Assembly: GCA_964443435.1 (NCBI GenBank) | Contig: CAYUCW010000006.1 | Coordinates: 1-61,324 of the forward strand | DNA from: Pseudaquidulcibacter sp964443435 | GTDB taxonomy: Bacteria; Pseudomonadota; Alphaproteobacteria; Caulobacterales; Aquidulcibacteraceae | Length of the DNA stretch: 61,324 bases | Reading direction: 5' to 3' | Part shown: piece by piece, positions 35,011 through 44,510 of the stretch | Layout of the letters: every line of letters starts with the position of its first letter | Numbering within the stretch: the first letter of the stretch is position 1 | Notes under the pieces: model-generated | Seen by the model: only the letters and a program-made list of their open reading frames with translations | Databases searched by the model: none | What the model was told of the DNA's origin: nothing | Translations under genes and position numbers: made by a program

Positions 35011-36561
35011 TTGTTTGAAGCATTAACCGATAAACTAACGGGCGTATTTAACGGCTTAACTGGACGCGGTGCATTATCTGCAAGCGACGTTGAGGCGGCA
35101 TTACGTGAAGTGCGCGTGGCTTTATTAGAAGCCGACGTTGCTTTGCCTGTGGTGAAATCATTTATTGATTCTATTAAAGCCGAAGCGGTTGGCGAAAAAG
35201 TAATTCGCGCCGTAAAACCTGGTCAGCAAGTAATTAAAATCGTTCATGACGCATTGGTTGAAACCCTAAGCGCAGGCGATGCTAATCCTGATTTAATCAT
35301 AAGCTCTCCGCCTTCGGTTATTATGATGGCGGGTCTTCAAGGTTCTGGTAAAACTACTACTACTGGAAAGCTTGCTTTAAGACTAAAAACCAAAGAGCGT
35401 AAAAAAGTTCTTCTTGCTTCGCTTGACACCAGACGCCCTGCGGCCATGGAGCAATTGGCAATTCTTGCCAAAACCGCCGAAGTTGATAGCCTTCCGATTA
35501 TTCAAGGGCAAAACCCAATTGACATCACAAAGCGCGCGCTTACTGCGGCAAAGCTTGGTGGGTTTGACGTATTAATCCTTGATACCGCCGGCCGTACTTC
35601 AATTGATGAAGACATGATGATTGAAGTTTCGCAAATTGCGGAAATTGCAAATCCATCAGAGATTTTACTTGTAGCCGATAGTTTAACGGGTCAAGATGCG
35701 GTTGAAACCGCAAAACGCTTTAATGAGCGATTAAAACTTACCGGTATCGTTTTAACCCGCGCCGATGGTGATGGTCGCGGTGGCGCGGCATTATCAATGC
35801 GTGCGGTTACTGGCTTACCTATTAAATTCTTAGGTATTGGCGAAAAAATCGACGGCCTTGATACTTTTGATGCGGCGCGTATCGCGGGACGTATTCTTGG
35901 TCAAGGCGATGTTGTTGCCCTTGTTGAAAAAGCGGTAGAAAACGCGAATGTCGAAGATGCGGAAAAGCTTGCTGCCAAAATGGCAAAAGGCAAGTTTGAC
36001 CTTGATGATCTTGCAATGCAATTGCGCCAAATCCAAAATATGGGCGGCATTGGCGGCATTATGGGCATGCTCCCTGGTATGGGCGCAGCAAAAAAAGCAA
36101 TGGATTCAGGCGCGATAAATGAAAAAGTAATCACACGCCAAATCGCGGTCATATCTTCTATGACTAAAAAAGAGCGTGCAAAGCCTGATTTATTAAATGC
36201 CTCTAGGAGACGCAGAATTGCAATTGGTGCAGGTGTTGATGTTGCCGAAGTTAATAAAGTTCTGAAAATGCATCGTGGAATGGCCGATATGGTTAAGGCT
36301 ATGGGCAAAGGCGGAATGAAAGGCCTTATGGGCAAACTTGGCGGCTTAGGTGCAATGGGTGGCGGCGCTATGGGCGGCATGGGCGGCATGGGCGCATTGC
36401 CAAAAATGAATGAAGCCGAATTGACTGCTTTAGGTCAAAAAGCGGCAAGCATGTCAAAAGGTGGTCTGCCAAATCTTGGCGCACTTGGTAAGAGTAATTT
36501 ACCTGGACTTGGCACTGGTTTGCCTGGGCTTGGTGGTTTTGGTTTAGGAAAGAAAAAATAA
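35011..36561 (+). CDS. ffh: Signal recognition particle protein Ffh
   Basis: Ffh is the SRP GTPase that binds 4.5S RNA and signal sequences and delivers ribosomes to FtsY. The 516-residue protein has the N domain, the G domain with P-loop GLQGSGKTTTTGKLA, DTRRPAAMEQL and LDTAGR, and a Met/Gly-rich M domain ending in a long GGMGG-rich tail. The only start fitting the family's usual FEALTDKL N-terminus is TTG at 35011, with AGGG 10 bases upstream. rpsP follows at 47 bases. The 229-base upstream region holds a promoter and a folded RNA region. Confidence 0.97.
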   Translation: MFEALTDKLTGVFNGLTGRGALSASDVEAALREVRVALLEADVALPVVKSFIDSIKAEAVGEKVIRAVKPGQQVIKIVHDALVETLSAGDANPDLIISSPPSVIMMAGLQGSGKTTTTGKLALRLKTKERKKVLLASLDTRRPAAMEQLAILAKTAEVDSLPIIQGQNPIDITKRALTAAKLGGFDVLILDTAGRTSIDEDMMIEVSQIAEIANPSEILLVADSLTGQDAVETAKRFNERLKLTGIVLTRADGDGRGGAALSMRAVTGLPIKFLGIGEKIDGLDTFDAARIAGRILGQGDVVALVEKAVENANVEDAEKLAAKMAKGKFDLDDLAMQLRQIQNMGGIGGIMGMLPGMGAAKKAMDSGAINEKVITRQIAVISSMTKKERAKPDLLNASRRRRIAIGAGVDVAEVNKVLKMHRGMADMVKAMGKGGMKGLMGKLGGLGAMGGGAMGGMGGMGALPKMNEAELTALGQKAASMSKGGLPNLGALGKSNLPGLGTGLPGLGGFGLGKKK

Positions 36562-36608
36562 TTGTGAGCAATCACAATTTTAGTTAATTATTATAAAGGA
36601 AAAATAGA

Positions 36609-36989
36609 ATGTCTTTAAAAATTCGTTTAGCCCGTGGTGGTTCAAAAAAACGTCCAGTTTACCGTATCGTAGTTGCAGATGCTCGTGCACCTCGTGATGG
36701 TCGCTTCATCGAGAAATTGGGTCTTTATAACCCACTTTTACCTTCTGATTCAGATCAAAGATTTATCGTAGATCTTGAAAAAGCTGCTGAGTGGATTAAA
36801 AAAGGCGCACAGCCTACTGACCGTGTTGCACGTTTCTTAGCGGCGCAAGGTGTTGGCACTTGGAAACATGGTAATAACCCTAATAAAGGTAAACCAGGTC
36901 AAAAAGCACAAGAGCGTGAAGCTGAGCGTTTGCAAGCTATTGAAGACGCTAAAGCTGCTGCTGAAGAAGCTGCTGCATCGGCTGAATAA
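36609..36989 (+). CDS. rpsP: 30S ribosomal protein bS16
   Basis: A 126-residue bS16 with the family start LKIRLARGGSKKRPVYRIVVADARAPRDGRFIEKLG (broken here into its two conserved parts around residues 3-35), then a body to about residue 80 and an Ala/Glu/Lys-rich tail typical of alphaproteobacteria. AAAGGA ribosome site. It follows ffh and precedes rimM by 2 bases, the common ffh-rpsP-rimM order. Confidence 0.97.
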   Translation: MSLKIRLARGGSKKRPVYRIVVADARAPRDGRFIEKLGLYNPLLPSDSDQRFIVDLEKAAEWIKKGAQPTDRVARFLAAQGVGTWKHGNNPNKGKPGQKAQEREAERLQAIEDAKAAAEEAAASAE

Positions 36990-36991
36990 TT

Positions 36992-37531
36992 ATGACTGAC
37001 AATCTCGTTTTTGTTGGCGCGATTGTCGGTGCATTTGGGGTAAAGGGCGAAATTCGCTTGCGCTCTTTCACCGCAAATCCAGAAGATATATTTAATTATG
37101 CGCCCTTTTATGATGCAAAGGGCGCATTATTATTTGAAGTTAAATCATGGCGCGCCATAAAAGATGATTTGGCTTTTTATCCCAAAGCCGCAATAACCCG
37201 TGAACAGGCAATGGCGCTTAAATCGACCAAGCTTTATGTTCCGCGTGAAAAACTTCCAGCTATTGAAGAAGACGAATATTATCATATTGATTTAATTGGC
37301 CTAAAGCTTGAAAGCCTAACTGGCGAATATATGGGTAAAATCAATCATATAATAAGCGGCGCACAAGAATTACTTGAAATTACCGATACGCCGAATACTA
37401 AAAACTGGTATTTGCCGTTTACGCTTGCAAATGTCCCTGTTGTCGATATTAAGGGCGGGAAAATTATTGTTGATGTGCCTGATGGACTTTTAACAATTCA
37501 TGCCGATAAAAATAAGAAAACTGAGGAATAA
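36992..37531 (+). CDS. rimM: 16S rRNA-processing protein RimM
   Basis: RimM helps mature the 30S head through bS19 and 16S rRNA. The 179-residue protein has the N-terminal VGAIVGAFGVKGEIRL motif and the PRC-barrel part EDEYYHIDLIGL with the YLPFTLANVPVVDI stretch. Its stop overlaps the rph start by one base, so the two are coupled. The usual next genes trmD and rplS are missing from this position. Confidence 0.95.
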   Translation: MTDNLVFVGAIVGAFGVKGEIRLRSFTANPEDIFNYAPFYDAKGALLFEVKSWRAIKDDLAFYPKAAITREQAMALKSTKLYVPREKLPAIEEDEYYHIDLIGLKLESLTGEYMGKINHIISGAQELLEITDTPNTKNWYLPFTLANVPVVDIKGGKIIVDVPDGLLTIHADKNKKTEE

Positions 37532-38253
37532 TGACTAATCGCCCTTCTAACCGCGCCAATCACGAAACCCGTGAAATTGAATTAATTTCGAATGTTTCGC
37601 CTTATGCCGAAGGCTCATGCATGGCGAAATTTGGAAATACTCATGTTCTTGTTACCGCATCAATCGAAGAAAAAGTCCCGGGTTGGATGAAGGGCTCTAA
37701 AAAAGGTTGGGTAACTGCTGAATACGGAATGCTTCCACGCGCAACTCATACACGCGGCAAGCGCGAAGCGGCATCAGGCAAGCAATCAGGGCGCACCCAA
37801 GAAATCCAAAGACTTATTGGTCGCGGCCTAAGATCTGTAGTTGACCTTGAAAAACTTGGTGAAAGACAAATCCTTATTGATTGCGATGTAATACAGGCCG
37901 ATGGCGGCACAAGAACCGCTTCTTTAACTGGCGCTTATGTCGCGCTTTATCAAGCTTGCAAATATTTGCTTGATGAAGGGCTTATTACTGAAATGCCTAT
38001 CACCTCTCAAGTTGCGGCGATTTCTTGCGGAATTTATAAAGATGAAGCGGTTTTAGATCTTGATTATATCGAGGATTCTTCAGCCGAAGCAGATGGTAAT
38101 TTCATTATTGCCGATGGTTTAGGCCTTGTAGAAGTGCAAGCAACCGGCGAAGAAAGACCGATAAAAGAGTCTGAATTCACTCAAATGCTAGAACTTGCAA
38201 AAATAGGCTGCGCTCAATTATTCCAAAAACAAAAAGAGGCTTTAGGGATATGA
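37531..38253 (+). CDS. rph: Ribonuclease PH
   Basis: RNase PH trims tRNA 3' ends by phosphorolysis. The 240-residue protein shows RPSNRANHETREIEL, GSCMAKFGNTHVLVTASIE, GWVTAEYGMLPRATHTR, the phosphate-site RIGRGLRSVVDL-like segment LIGRGLRSVVDL and DCDVIQADGGTRTASLTGA. It overlaps rimM by one base and rdgB by four (ATGA type), so rimM-rph-rdgB-hemW reads as one transcript. Confidence 0.97.
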   Translation: MTNRPSNRANHETREIELISNVSPYAEGSCMAKFGNTHVLVTASIEEKVPGWMKGSKKGWVTAEYGMLPRATHTRGKREAASGKQSGRTQEIQRLIGRGLRSVVDLEKLGERQILIDCDVIQADGGTRTASLTGAYVALYQACKYLLDEGLITEMPITSQVAAISCGIYKDEAVLDLDYIEDSSAEADGNFIIADGLGLVEVQATGEERPIKESEFTQMLELAKIGCAQLFQKQKEALGI

Positions 38254-38834
38254 AACTTGTAATCGCAACACATAATAAGGGTAAGGTTCGTGAAATAAAC
38301 GATATTCTTAAAAATTATAATGTTGATGCGATAAGTGCGGGCGAATTAAATCTACCTGAACCCGAAGAAACCGAAGATAGCTTTATTGGCAATGCTTTAT
38401 TAAAAGCGCGCGCCGCCGCAAAACTTTGTGATATTCCGGTACTTGCCGATGATTCTGGAATTTGTATTCATGGCATTAATAATCAGCCGGGAATTTATTC
38501 GGCGCGTTGGGCGGGCGAAACTAAGGATTTTTACGCGGCAATGAAGCGCGTGGAAAATGAATTAATCGCAAATAATACAACAGATTTTGGCGCGCATTTT
38601 GTTTGCGCCCTTGCACTTGTCTATCCAGATGGGCGCGAAGAAATTTTCGAAGGCAAAGTTTTTGGTACGGTAAGTTTCCCCCCAAAAGGTGAAAATGGTT
38701 TTGGCTATGACCCTATTTTTACCGCCGATGGTGAAACCGAAACATTTGGCGAAATGGATCCTGATAAAAAGCATGCCATGAGCCATAGAGCCAAAGCATT
38801 TGAACTTTTAATTGCCAAGATTTTCAATGACTAA
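38250..38834 (+). CDS. rdgB: RdgB/HAM1 non-canonical purine NTP pyrophosphatase
   Basis: Hydrolyses dITP, XTP and ITP to keep them out of nucleic acids. The 194-residue protein begins LVIATHNKGKVREI, has LADDSGICIHGINNQPGIYSARWAG in two conserved halves, GFGYDPIF and the closing SHRAKAFE. Overlaps rph by four bases and hemW by eight. Confidence 0.97.
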   Translation: MKLVIATHNKGKVREINDILKNYNVDAISAGELNLPEPEETEDSFIGNALLKARAAAKLCDIPVLADDSGICIHGINNQPGIYSARWAGETKDFYAAMKRVENELIANNTTDFGAHFVCALALVYPDGREEIFEGKVFGTVSFPPKGENGFGYDPIFTADGETETFGEMDPDKKHAMSHRAKAFELLIAKIFND

Positions 38835-39942
38835 TCGGCTTGGTATTTATATACACTGGCCTTATTGCACCCATATTTGCCCCTATTGTGATTTTAATAT
38901 TTATCGCGCGCGTGGTCATGATCATGCGCCTTTGATTAATGCAATAATCCAAGAAATTGAATATTATAAAACCGATAGAGAACTTGTTTCAATTTATTTT
39001 GGTGGCGGCACGCCTTCACTTTTATTGCCCAGTGAAATTGAAAGCATTTTAAATTCCGTTTCAAAAAAATTTAAAGTTTCATGTGAAACAGAAATAACTA
39101 TCGAAGCCAATCCATTATTCGCGGAAACCGAAAAGTTTAATGATTTTAAAGCGGTTGGAATAAATCGCCTAAGCCTTGGTGTGCAAAGTTTTTATGCCAC
39201 AGGTCTTAAAGATTTAGGGCGCTTTCACACTATCGAAGATTCCTTCAAGGCTACAGAGCTTGCGGCAAAAATCTTTGATAAAGCATCGATTGATTTAATC
39301 TATGCACGGCAAAATCAGACCCTTGAAGAATGGGAAGCCGAATTAAAAATCGCGACAAATTCAGGCATAAGTCATATATCGCCTTATCAGCTAACTTTTG
39401 AACCAAATACTGCGTTTGATAGAAAGCTTAAGCGCGGGCAAATAAAACCGCCTAGCGATGATATTGCCGCCGATATGTATGAAGCAACTCAAGATATATT
39501 ATCAGAGTTTGGGTTTGATAATTATGAAATATCCAATCACGCCAAATCTAGTAATCAATCAATTCACAATAAATTATATTGGCAATCTCAAGATTTTATT
39601 GGTATTGGCCCCGGAAGTCATGCAAGAATTGGTAATGCCGAAAACCGCAAATCCATTATAAATATCGCGCGTCCCGATGAATATATAGATATGGTAAATA
39701 AAAATGGGCATGGCGCAAAAACAACTGAAACTTTGACAATTTCGGAATATCGCGAAGAATATTATTTAATGGGCTTAAGGCTTAAGGAAGGAATTGATGA
39801 AAACTCTTTATTCGCGCCTTTAAACCAAGAAAGAATAATCGAATTCAAAGCATTAGGCCTTATGGAGAATACAAAAAAGCACGCCCTTACAAATAAAGGA
39901 CGCGCTCTTTCAAATTATATAATTGCAGAATTACTAGATTAA
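38827..39942 (+). CDS. hemW: HemW-type radical SAM protein
   Basis: HemW is a radical SAM heme-binding protein thought to deliver heme; it is often mis-named coproporphyrinogen III oxidase (HemN). The 371-residue protein starts MTNRLGIYIHWPYC with the cluster motif C-THI-C-PY-C, then IYFGGGTPSLL, EITIEANP and SLGVQSF, IDLIYARQNQTLEEW and GIGPGSHAR. It is shorter than HemN and lacks its N-terminal extension, supporting HemW. I prefer the ATG at 38827, which overlaps rdgB by 8 bases, over a start five codons upstream. It ends 4 bases into the convergent LpoA-like gene. Confidence 0.93.
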   Translation: MTNRLGIYIHWPYCTHICPYCDFNIYRARGHDHAPLINAIIQEIEYYKTDRELVSIYFGGGTPSLLLPSEIESILNSVSKKFKVSCETEITIEANPLFAETEKFNDFKAVGINRLSLGVQSFYATGLKDLGRFHTIEDSFKATELAAKIFDKASIDLIYARQNQTLEEWEAELKIATNSGISHISPYQLTFEPNTAFDRKLKRGQIKPPSDDIAADMYEATQDILSEFGFDNYEISNHAKSSNQSIHNKLYWQSQDFIGIGPGSHARIGNAENRKSIINIARPDEYIDMVNKNGHGAKTTETLTISEYREEYYLMGLRLKEGIDENSLFAPLNQERIIEFKALGLMENTKKHALTNKGRALSNYIIAELLD

Positions 39943-41150
39943 AACTTAGTTGGCGCGGCATCAATTGTTTTTATGCCAGTTCCAGAGATTTCAACAATCG
40001 CCATAGAGCGTTCAATAACACCGCTTTGGAATCTAAACCTACCATCAACACCATTAAAGCCATTAGGATTTTCAAGCGTAGAACGATTAATATCTGATTT
40101 ATCGCCATCTTGCCCGATTTTGGCAATTAAAGACATTGCGTCATAACCCATTCCCGCATAACGCGTAGCACGTTTGCCAGTAGCGGCTTGGAATTTTGTT
40201 TCAAATGCCGAACGTCCAGCAGTATCAGGAGATACAAACCAAGCACCAAACATTAGCGAGTCGGCAATTGTATTGGCATCATTCCAAAGCCCGGTACCTA
40301 AATATCGTACTCGTGAAGTTGAAGCACCATTATTAGTTAATGTTCGCGCCATAAGTTTTAAATTGCCGCCACGTTCAGGCATGAAAATAGCGGTTTGATT
40401 ACGAATACCAGTTTTTGAAACATTGGCGGCGCGTACTGAAGCGGCTGTAAGACTTGGCCCACTTGTCCCATCATATCTTTCAATACCAATAATATTTATA
40501 CCAGAACGGCTTGCCGCGGTTCTTGCCGATTGCTCTAGACGCTCACCAAAGCGGCCATTTGGTAATAATAAAACAAGGCTTTTAATATTTCTTGACCCTG
40601 CATAAGAAATAATTCTTGAAGCTTCATCTTCAGGTAGGAAAGTTAAAACATAAACCCCTTTTCCGGCTTCGGAAATATCAGTTGAAAATGAAATTACATT
40701 CGCCTTATTGGCGCGTGCATATGGGGCAATTGCGTTAACACCTGATGCAAATAACGGCCCAAGAATATAATCCGCACCTTTATTTAATGCGCTTTTGACC
40801 GCTTGCACGCTTTCTTGTGGTGTTGCGCCAGAATCTTCAGTGAACAGCACAGTTTTACCATCACCGAAATCTTTTAATGCAAGTTCAATTGCCGCTTTTA
40901 AAGTTACGGCCTCTTCTTTAACCGCCGCACTTGAAGCATTAAATGGGGCAAGCAGTGCAACCCTTATAATTTTCTGCCCCTGAAGTCCATTTGGCGTATA
41001 TGGCGCATTTGCCTTTACTATATAAGGGTTTGTTGGCGCAGACGTAGTATTCTGTGATGACGTATTTTGAACTGTTTCAGTGGTTGAGCATGCCATAAAT
41101 CCGAATAAGCAAAAACCAAGAATAAGTTTTGATAAATTATTTTTTCTCAT
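39939..41150 (-). CDS. LpoA/LppC-like lipoprotein (penicillin-binding protein activator)
   Basis: The 403-residue precursor has a lipobox FMAC at the end of an N-terminal hydrophobic stretch, so Cys20 is probably lipidated. The mature part is a periplasmic-binding-protein fold: IRVALLAPFNASSAAVKEEA, DYILGPLFASGVNAI, NVISFSTDIS, RVRYLGTGLWND and the C-terminal FNGVDGRFRF. This matches alphaproteobacterial relatives of the LpoA C-domain, which stimulate PBP1A. The gene is divergent from rsmI-yraN, the usual neighbourhood for this family. Confidence 0.88.
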   Translation of the reverse strand: MRKNNLSKLILGFCLFGFMACSTTETVQNTSSQNTTSAPTNPYIVKANAPYTPNGLQGQKIIRVALLAPFNASSAAVKEEAVTLKAAIELALKDFGDGKTVLFTEDSGATPQESVQAVKSALNKGADYILGPLFASGVNAIAPYARANKANVISFSTDISEAGKGVYVLTFLPEDEASRIISYAGSRNIKSLVLLLPNGRFGERLEQSARTAASRSGINIIGIERYDGTSGPSLTAASVRAANVSKTGIRNQTAIFMPERGGNLKLMARTLTNNGASTSRVRYLGTGLWNDANTIADSLMFGAWFVSPDTAGRSAFETKFQAATGKRATRYAGMGYDAMSLIAKIGQDGDKSDINRSTLENPNGFNGVDGRFRFQSGVIERSMAIVEISGTGIKTIDAAPTKF

Positions 41151-41253
41151 TTTTTTCCTTAAGCCCAGCCCTATTTTTATTAAATGGTTAATTTACCCAT
41201 ATTTGAATATAAGTTAACTTGGCTTTGATAGCAATTTGTAATAAATACTCAAG

Positions 41254-42129
41254 ATGAAAAAAATTAATAATAATGCAAATGTAAAAGCCATACTTAATTC
41301 TGGACTTTATTTAATTGCAACGCCGATTGGTAATCTTGGCGATATAAGTAAAAGAGCCCTTGAAACCCTTGAAAATTGCGACTTATTACTCGCGGAAGAT
41401 ACAAGGGTTACGAAAAAGCTTTTATCGCATTATGGAATTAATACAAAAATTATTCGTGCCGATGAGGAAACCACTGAAAAAGCGGCAAGTGAGGCACTTT
41501 TAGTTCTTAAAGAAGGTGGTGCGGTTGGTTTTGCATCTGATGCCGGTACGCCATCAATTTCAGATCCAGGGCAAAGACTAAGTGAAATAATCATAAATAA
41601 TAATCATGAAGTTTACGCGCTTCCTGGGGCTTCATCAGTATTAAATGGACTTTGTGTTTCGGGTTTTGATTGTCGTCAATTTGCATTCTTAGGCTTTGCA
41701 CCCAATAAGCAAGGTGCAAGAAAAGAGTTTTTGGAAAACGCCACAAAGCTTCCACTTTGTATTGTATTTTTTGAAACTGGCCCACGCCTTATAGATAGCC
41801 TTAAGGATATAAGTGATATTTTCCCTAACCGAAGAATTTGCGTTGCTCGTGAATTAACAAAATTCTTTGAAGAAAAGCAGCGCGGAAATTCCAAAGACAT
41901 TTATGAATTATATAAAGCAAAAGGCGCACCAAAAGGTGAAATAGTGATTATTATTGAAAAGCCCATGGATAATGAAAATATTATTGATAAAAATGATTTA
42001 GAAAATGAAATTAAATCACTCTTAGAAATTCAATCGGTAAAAGACACTGCTAATGATATTGCAAAAAAATATAAGCTTAATAAACGTGAAATTTACGACA
42101 TGGCTTTGAAGTTTAAAGATGAAAAATAG
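41254..42129 (+). CDS. rsmI: 16S rRNA (cytidine-1402-2'-O)-methyltransferase RsmI
   Basis: RsmI methylates the ribose of C1402 in 16S rRNA using S-adenosylmethionine. The 291-residue protein shows LIATPIGNLGDISKRALETL, LLLAEDTRVTKKLL, FASDAGTPSISDPG, the LPGASSVLNGL loop and RICVARELTKFFEE. yraN begins 11 bases before its end, in a different frame, so the pair is coupled. Confidence 0.96.
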   Translation: MKKINNNANVKAILNSGLYLIATPIGNLGDISKRALETLENCDLLLAEDTRVTKKLLSHYGINTKIIRADEETTEKAASEALLVLKEGGAVGFASDAGTPSISDPGQRLSEIIINNNHEVYALPGASSVLNGLCVSGFDCRQFAFLGFAPNKQGARKEFLENATKLPLCIVFFETGPRLIDSLKDISDIFPNRRICVARELTKFFEEKQRGNSKDIYELYKAKGAPKGEIVIIIEKPMDNENIIDKNDLENEIKSLLEIQSVKDTANDIAKKYKLNKREIYDMALKFKDEK

Positions 42130-42481
42130 CCGTCAGATTTCAGAACTAAAAGGCAGGATTGCCGAAATTATCGCGATAATTTTTCTAAGTTGTAAACTCT
42201 ATAATATTATTAAATATCGCTATAAAACTAATTTTGGGGAAATCGATTTAATTGCTATTAAAGGCAATAATCTGGTTTTTATTGAAGTTAAACAAAGGCA
42301 TTCCATTCAAAAAGCCCAAGAATCTGTAAGCGCCTATCAACAAAAGCGTATTATTGAAGCGGCGAATTTTTTCATTGCTAAGCATAATTGGGCACAAAAT
42401 CTTATGCTTCGCTATGATATAATTGCCGCCGCGCCATTTAAACTTCCAAAGCATTATAAAGACGCTTTTCGTCCTTTATGA
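42119..42481 (+). CDS. yraN: YraN (UPF0102) endonuclease-like protein
   Basis: A 120-residue member of UPF0102 with a restriction-endonuclease-like core: KGRIAEIIAIIFL, YRYKTNFGEIDLIAI (the Asp) and VFIEVKQR (the Glu-x-Lys). Function is unproven although the fold suggests nucleic-acid cleavage or repair. It overlaps rsmI by 11 bases, the standard arrangement. Its stop abuts the convergent YciI-like gene. Confidence 0.93.
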   Translation: MKNSRQISELKGRIAEIIAIIFLSCKLYNIIKYRYKTNFGEIDLIAIKGNNLVFIEVKQRHSIQKAQESVSAYQQKRIIEAANFFIAKHNWAQNLMLRYDIIAAAPFKLPKHYKDAFRPL

Positions 42482-42769
42482 TTATTTTAAAAGACTGCCT
42501 AAAACTGTGCGATATGCGGTTATTTTAGTTGCCATAAATAAACCTGCCTTGGCATAAGGATCATTTGCAGCAAAATCTTCGGCCTCGGCCATGGTTTCAG
42601 TTTCCACCAAAAGCATAGAACCCATAGGATTTTGATTATCATCAAGCAAAGGCCCAGCAAGCAAAAGATTTGTTTTACTATTAAGGTATTCAAGATGAAC
42701 GGCGCGGGTTGCCATTCTTAAATCTAAACTATTTGGTTTATCTAAACAAACAATATGAAAAACAGCCAT
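42482..42769 (-). CDS. YciI-like protein
   Basis: A 95-residue ferredoxin-like-fold protein of the YciI family: FHIVCLDKPNS, RAVHLEYLNS with the family His, LLLAGPLLDDNQNPMGSMLLVE, AEDFAANDPYAKAGLF with the catalytic-like Asp-Pro-Tyr. The biochemical role is unknown. It follows gpsA by 8 bases; gpsA-yciI is a recurrent alphaproteobacterial pair. Confidence 0.92.
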   Translation of the reverse strand: MAVFHIVCLDKPNSLDLRMATRAVHLEYLNSKTNLLLAGPLLDDNQNPMGSMLLVETETMAEAEDFAANDPYAKAGLFMATKITAYRTVLGSLLK

Positions 42770-42777
42770 TTTATATC

Positions 42778-43785
42778 CTATATTTCGATTTCAATTTTAA
42801 GCGGGCGGTTAAGAAGATTATTTATTGCCTGATCTGCGGTAATTTCACCGGCAAGTATTTTAGTTATATTCTCACAGATTGGCATGCTAACATTATGTGA
42901 ATTTGCAAGCGATATTAAAGCAGGCGCAGTTGCCGCGCCTTCCGCAACAGATAATTTGCCGCTTAAAGCTTCTTCGGCACTTAAACCTTCGCCCAAAGCT
43001 TTACCAAGTGAGAAATTACGCGAACTTACAGATGAGCAAGTTAAAACTAAATCGCCAAGTCCGCATAAACCCATAAGTGATACATGCTTTGCCCCAAGCT
43101 TTACCGCAAGTCGTGACATTTCGGCAAAACCGCGTGTAATAAGCGCCGATCGCGCACTTTCACCAAGCCCCTTACCTTCGGCAAGACCACAAGCAATGGC
43201 AAGCACATTTTTAACCGCGCCACCAATTTCCGCGCCAATTAAATCATCGCTTATATATGGTCTAAAGGTTGGCAAAGCAATGGAATTCGCAAATTTTTGA
43301 CCTATTATTTCGTCTTCACAAGCGAGGGTGACTGCGGTTGGTAAGCCTTTTACCACGTCTTTAGCAAAGCTTGGCCCCGATAGAACAAGCGCAATTGCAT
43401 CTGGCAAAGTTTCCAATAAAACATCAGTCATAAATTTAAGACTTGATTGCTCAATACCCTTTGAACATAGTGCAATCGGAGTTTTAGGTTTTAAAATACC
43501 GTTTAGTTTAGCAAGGCTAGAGCGGGTATACTGCGCTGGAATAACCGATAAAATAGCGTCAACACTTGCGATATCTTCGATTTTATTAACAGCTTTGATA
43601 TTCTTACTTAGAGCGGCATTAGGCAAAAACAAAGAATTTCTATTATTCTCATTAATATCCTTAACTACTTCTTCTTCAATTGCCCAAAGCTTTACATTAG
43701 CGCCAGCCAATGCCGCAACTTGTGCAAGGGCAGTTCCCCAAGCCCCACCACCAAGCACACCTATATTTTGATATTTATCTATCAT
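42778..43785 (-). CDS. gpsA: NAD(P)-dependent glycerol-3-phosphate dehydrogenase
   Basis: GpsA makes sn-glycerol 3-phosphate from DHAP for phospholipid synthesis. The 335-residue protein has IGVLGGGAWGTALAQVAA (Rossmann), SVIPAQYTR, ALCSKGIEQ, LSGPSFAKDV, GAEIGGAVKNVLAIACG with the catalytic Lys, and GLGDLVLTCSS. It starts a two-gene unit with yciI; in many relatives tsaD is directly upstream, but here tsaD lies 2 kb away beyond three other genes. Confidence 0.97.
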   Translation of the reverse strand: MIDKYQNIGVLGGGAWGTALAQVAALAGANVKLWAIEEEVVKDINENNRNSLFLPNAALSKNIKAVNKIEDIASVDAILSVIPAQYTRSSLAKLNGILKPKTPIALCSKGIEQSSLKFMTDVLLETLPDAIALVLSGPSFAKDVVKGLPTAVTLACEDEIIGQKFANSIALPTFRPYISDDLIGAEIGGAVKNVLAIACGLAEGKGLGESARSALITRGFAEMSRLAVKLGAKHVSLMGLCGLGDLVLTCSSVSSRNFSLGKALGEGLSAEEALSGKLSVAEGAATAPALISLANSHNVSMPICENITKILAGEITADQAINNLLNRPLKIEIEI

Positions 43786-43864
43786 AATACCCTCAATCGC
43801 GACAAAAACGTCTATAGCATTGCCTATACTTGAAATTTTATCTTTTTTATCGTTATGATTATTT

Positions 43865-44452
43865 ATGACAGAAAAGCAAGAAATTAGTCAGCTTATATTA
43901 GAAGCTGCGCAAAAAAGATTCGACCACTATGGATATCAGAAAACTTCAATGGCAGAAGTTGCTAAAGACCTATCTATGTCAACAGGAAATCTTTATCGCT
44001 ATTTCCCTTCAAAGCTAGATCTTGCGCAAGATATCGCGAGTATTTTCCTTAATTCTGAACGCAAACTCTTAGAAGATATTTCGAATGAAAATATTTCAGC
44101 GCCTGAAAAAATACGTAAATTTTTTCTAAGAATTCTTACCGATACTTATAATCATATTGAAAGAGATTGTAAGATTTCTAATATTATCCAAATATTGCGA
44201 GTTGAACGCCCTGATTATCTTCATAATATTCTTAAAAAAGAACGGCAGATTCTAATTAAAATTTATGAAGAAGGACGTGATGCGAATATATTTAAAGAGC
44301 TTACTGACCCAGATATAAAAATGGAGGCATTTCAAAATGCCTTATTGCGCTATAGATATCCGCAAATTTATATGCCGCTTGAGTTTGAATATCTTGAGCA
44401 AGAACTAAACAATATCATAGATATTTTACTTGATGGGATTAAGATTTCTTAG
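43865..44452 (+). CDS. TetR-family transcriptional regulator
   Basis: A 195-residue regulator with an N-terminal TetR helix-turn-helix (about 10-55: ILEAAQKRFDHYGYQKTSM, MSTGNLYRYFPSKLDL) and an all-helical ligand domain whose sequence is not specific. The C-terminal part ends with LELLDGIKI-type LLDGIKIS. Ligand unknown. A word ATGCAT-TT-ATGCAT lies just after its stop at 44455-44468, upstream of the small membrane peptide gene, and could be an operator (inference). Confidence 0.92.
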   Translation: MTEKQEISQLILEAAQKRFDHYGYQKTSMAEVAKDLSMSTGNLYRYFPSKLDLAQDIASIFLNSERKLLEDISNENISAPEKIRKFFLRILTDTYNHIERDCKISNIIQILRVERPDYLHNILKKERQILIKIYEEGRDANIFKELTDPDIKMEAFQNALLRYRYPQIYMPLEFEYLEQELNNIIDILLDGIKIS

Positions 44453-44510
44453 CTATGCATTTATGCATGGACACTTTCTAGTGAATACTGAACAAAATCG
44501 ATTTTATTCA

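Noticed and set aside
35901..36389. 162-codon minus-strand ORF inside ffh
   Set aside because: It is a mirror of the Gly/Met-rich M-domain coding strand (Pro/Ala-rich), with no ribosome site or independent support.
42884..43300. 138-codon plus-strand ORF opposite gpsA
   Set aside because: Antisense shadow of a well-conserved gene, low-complexity Ala/Ser/Pro composition.
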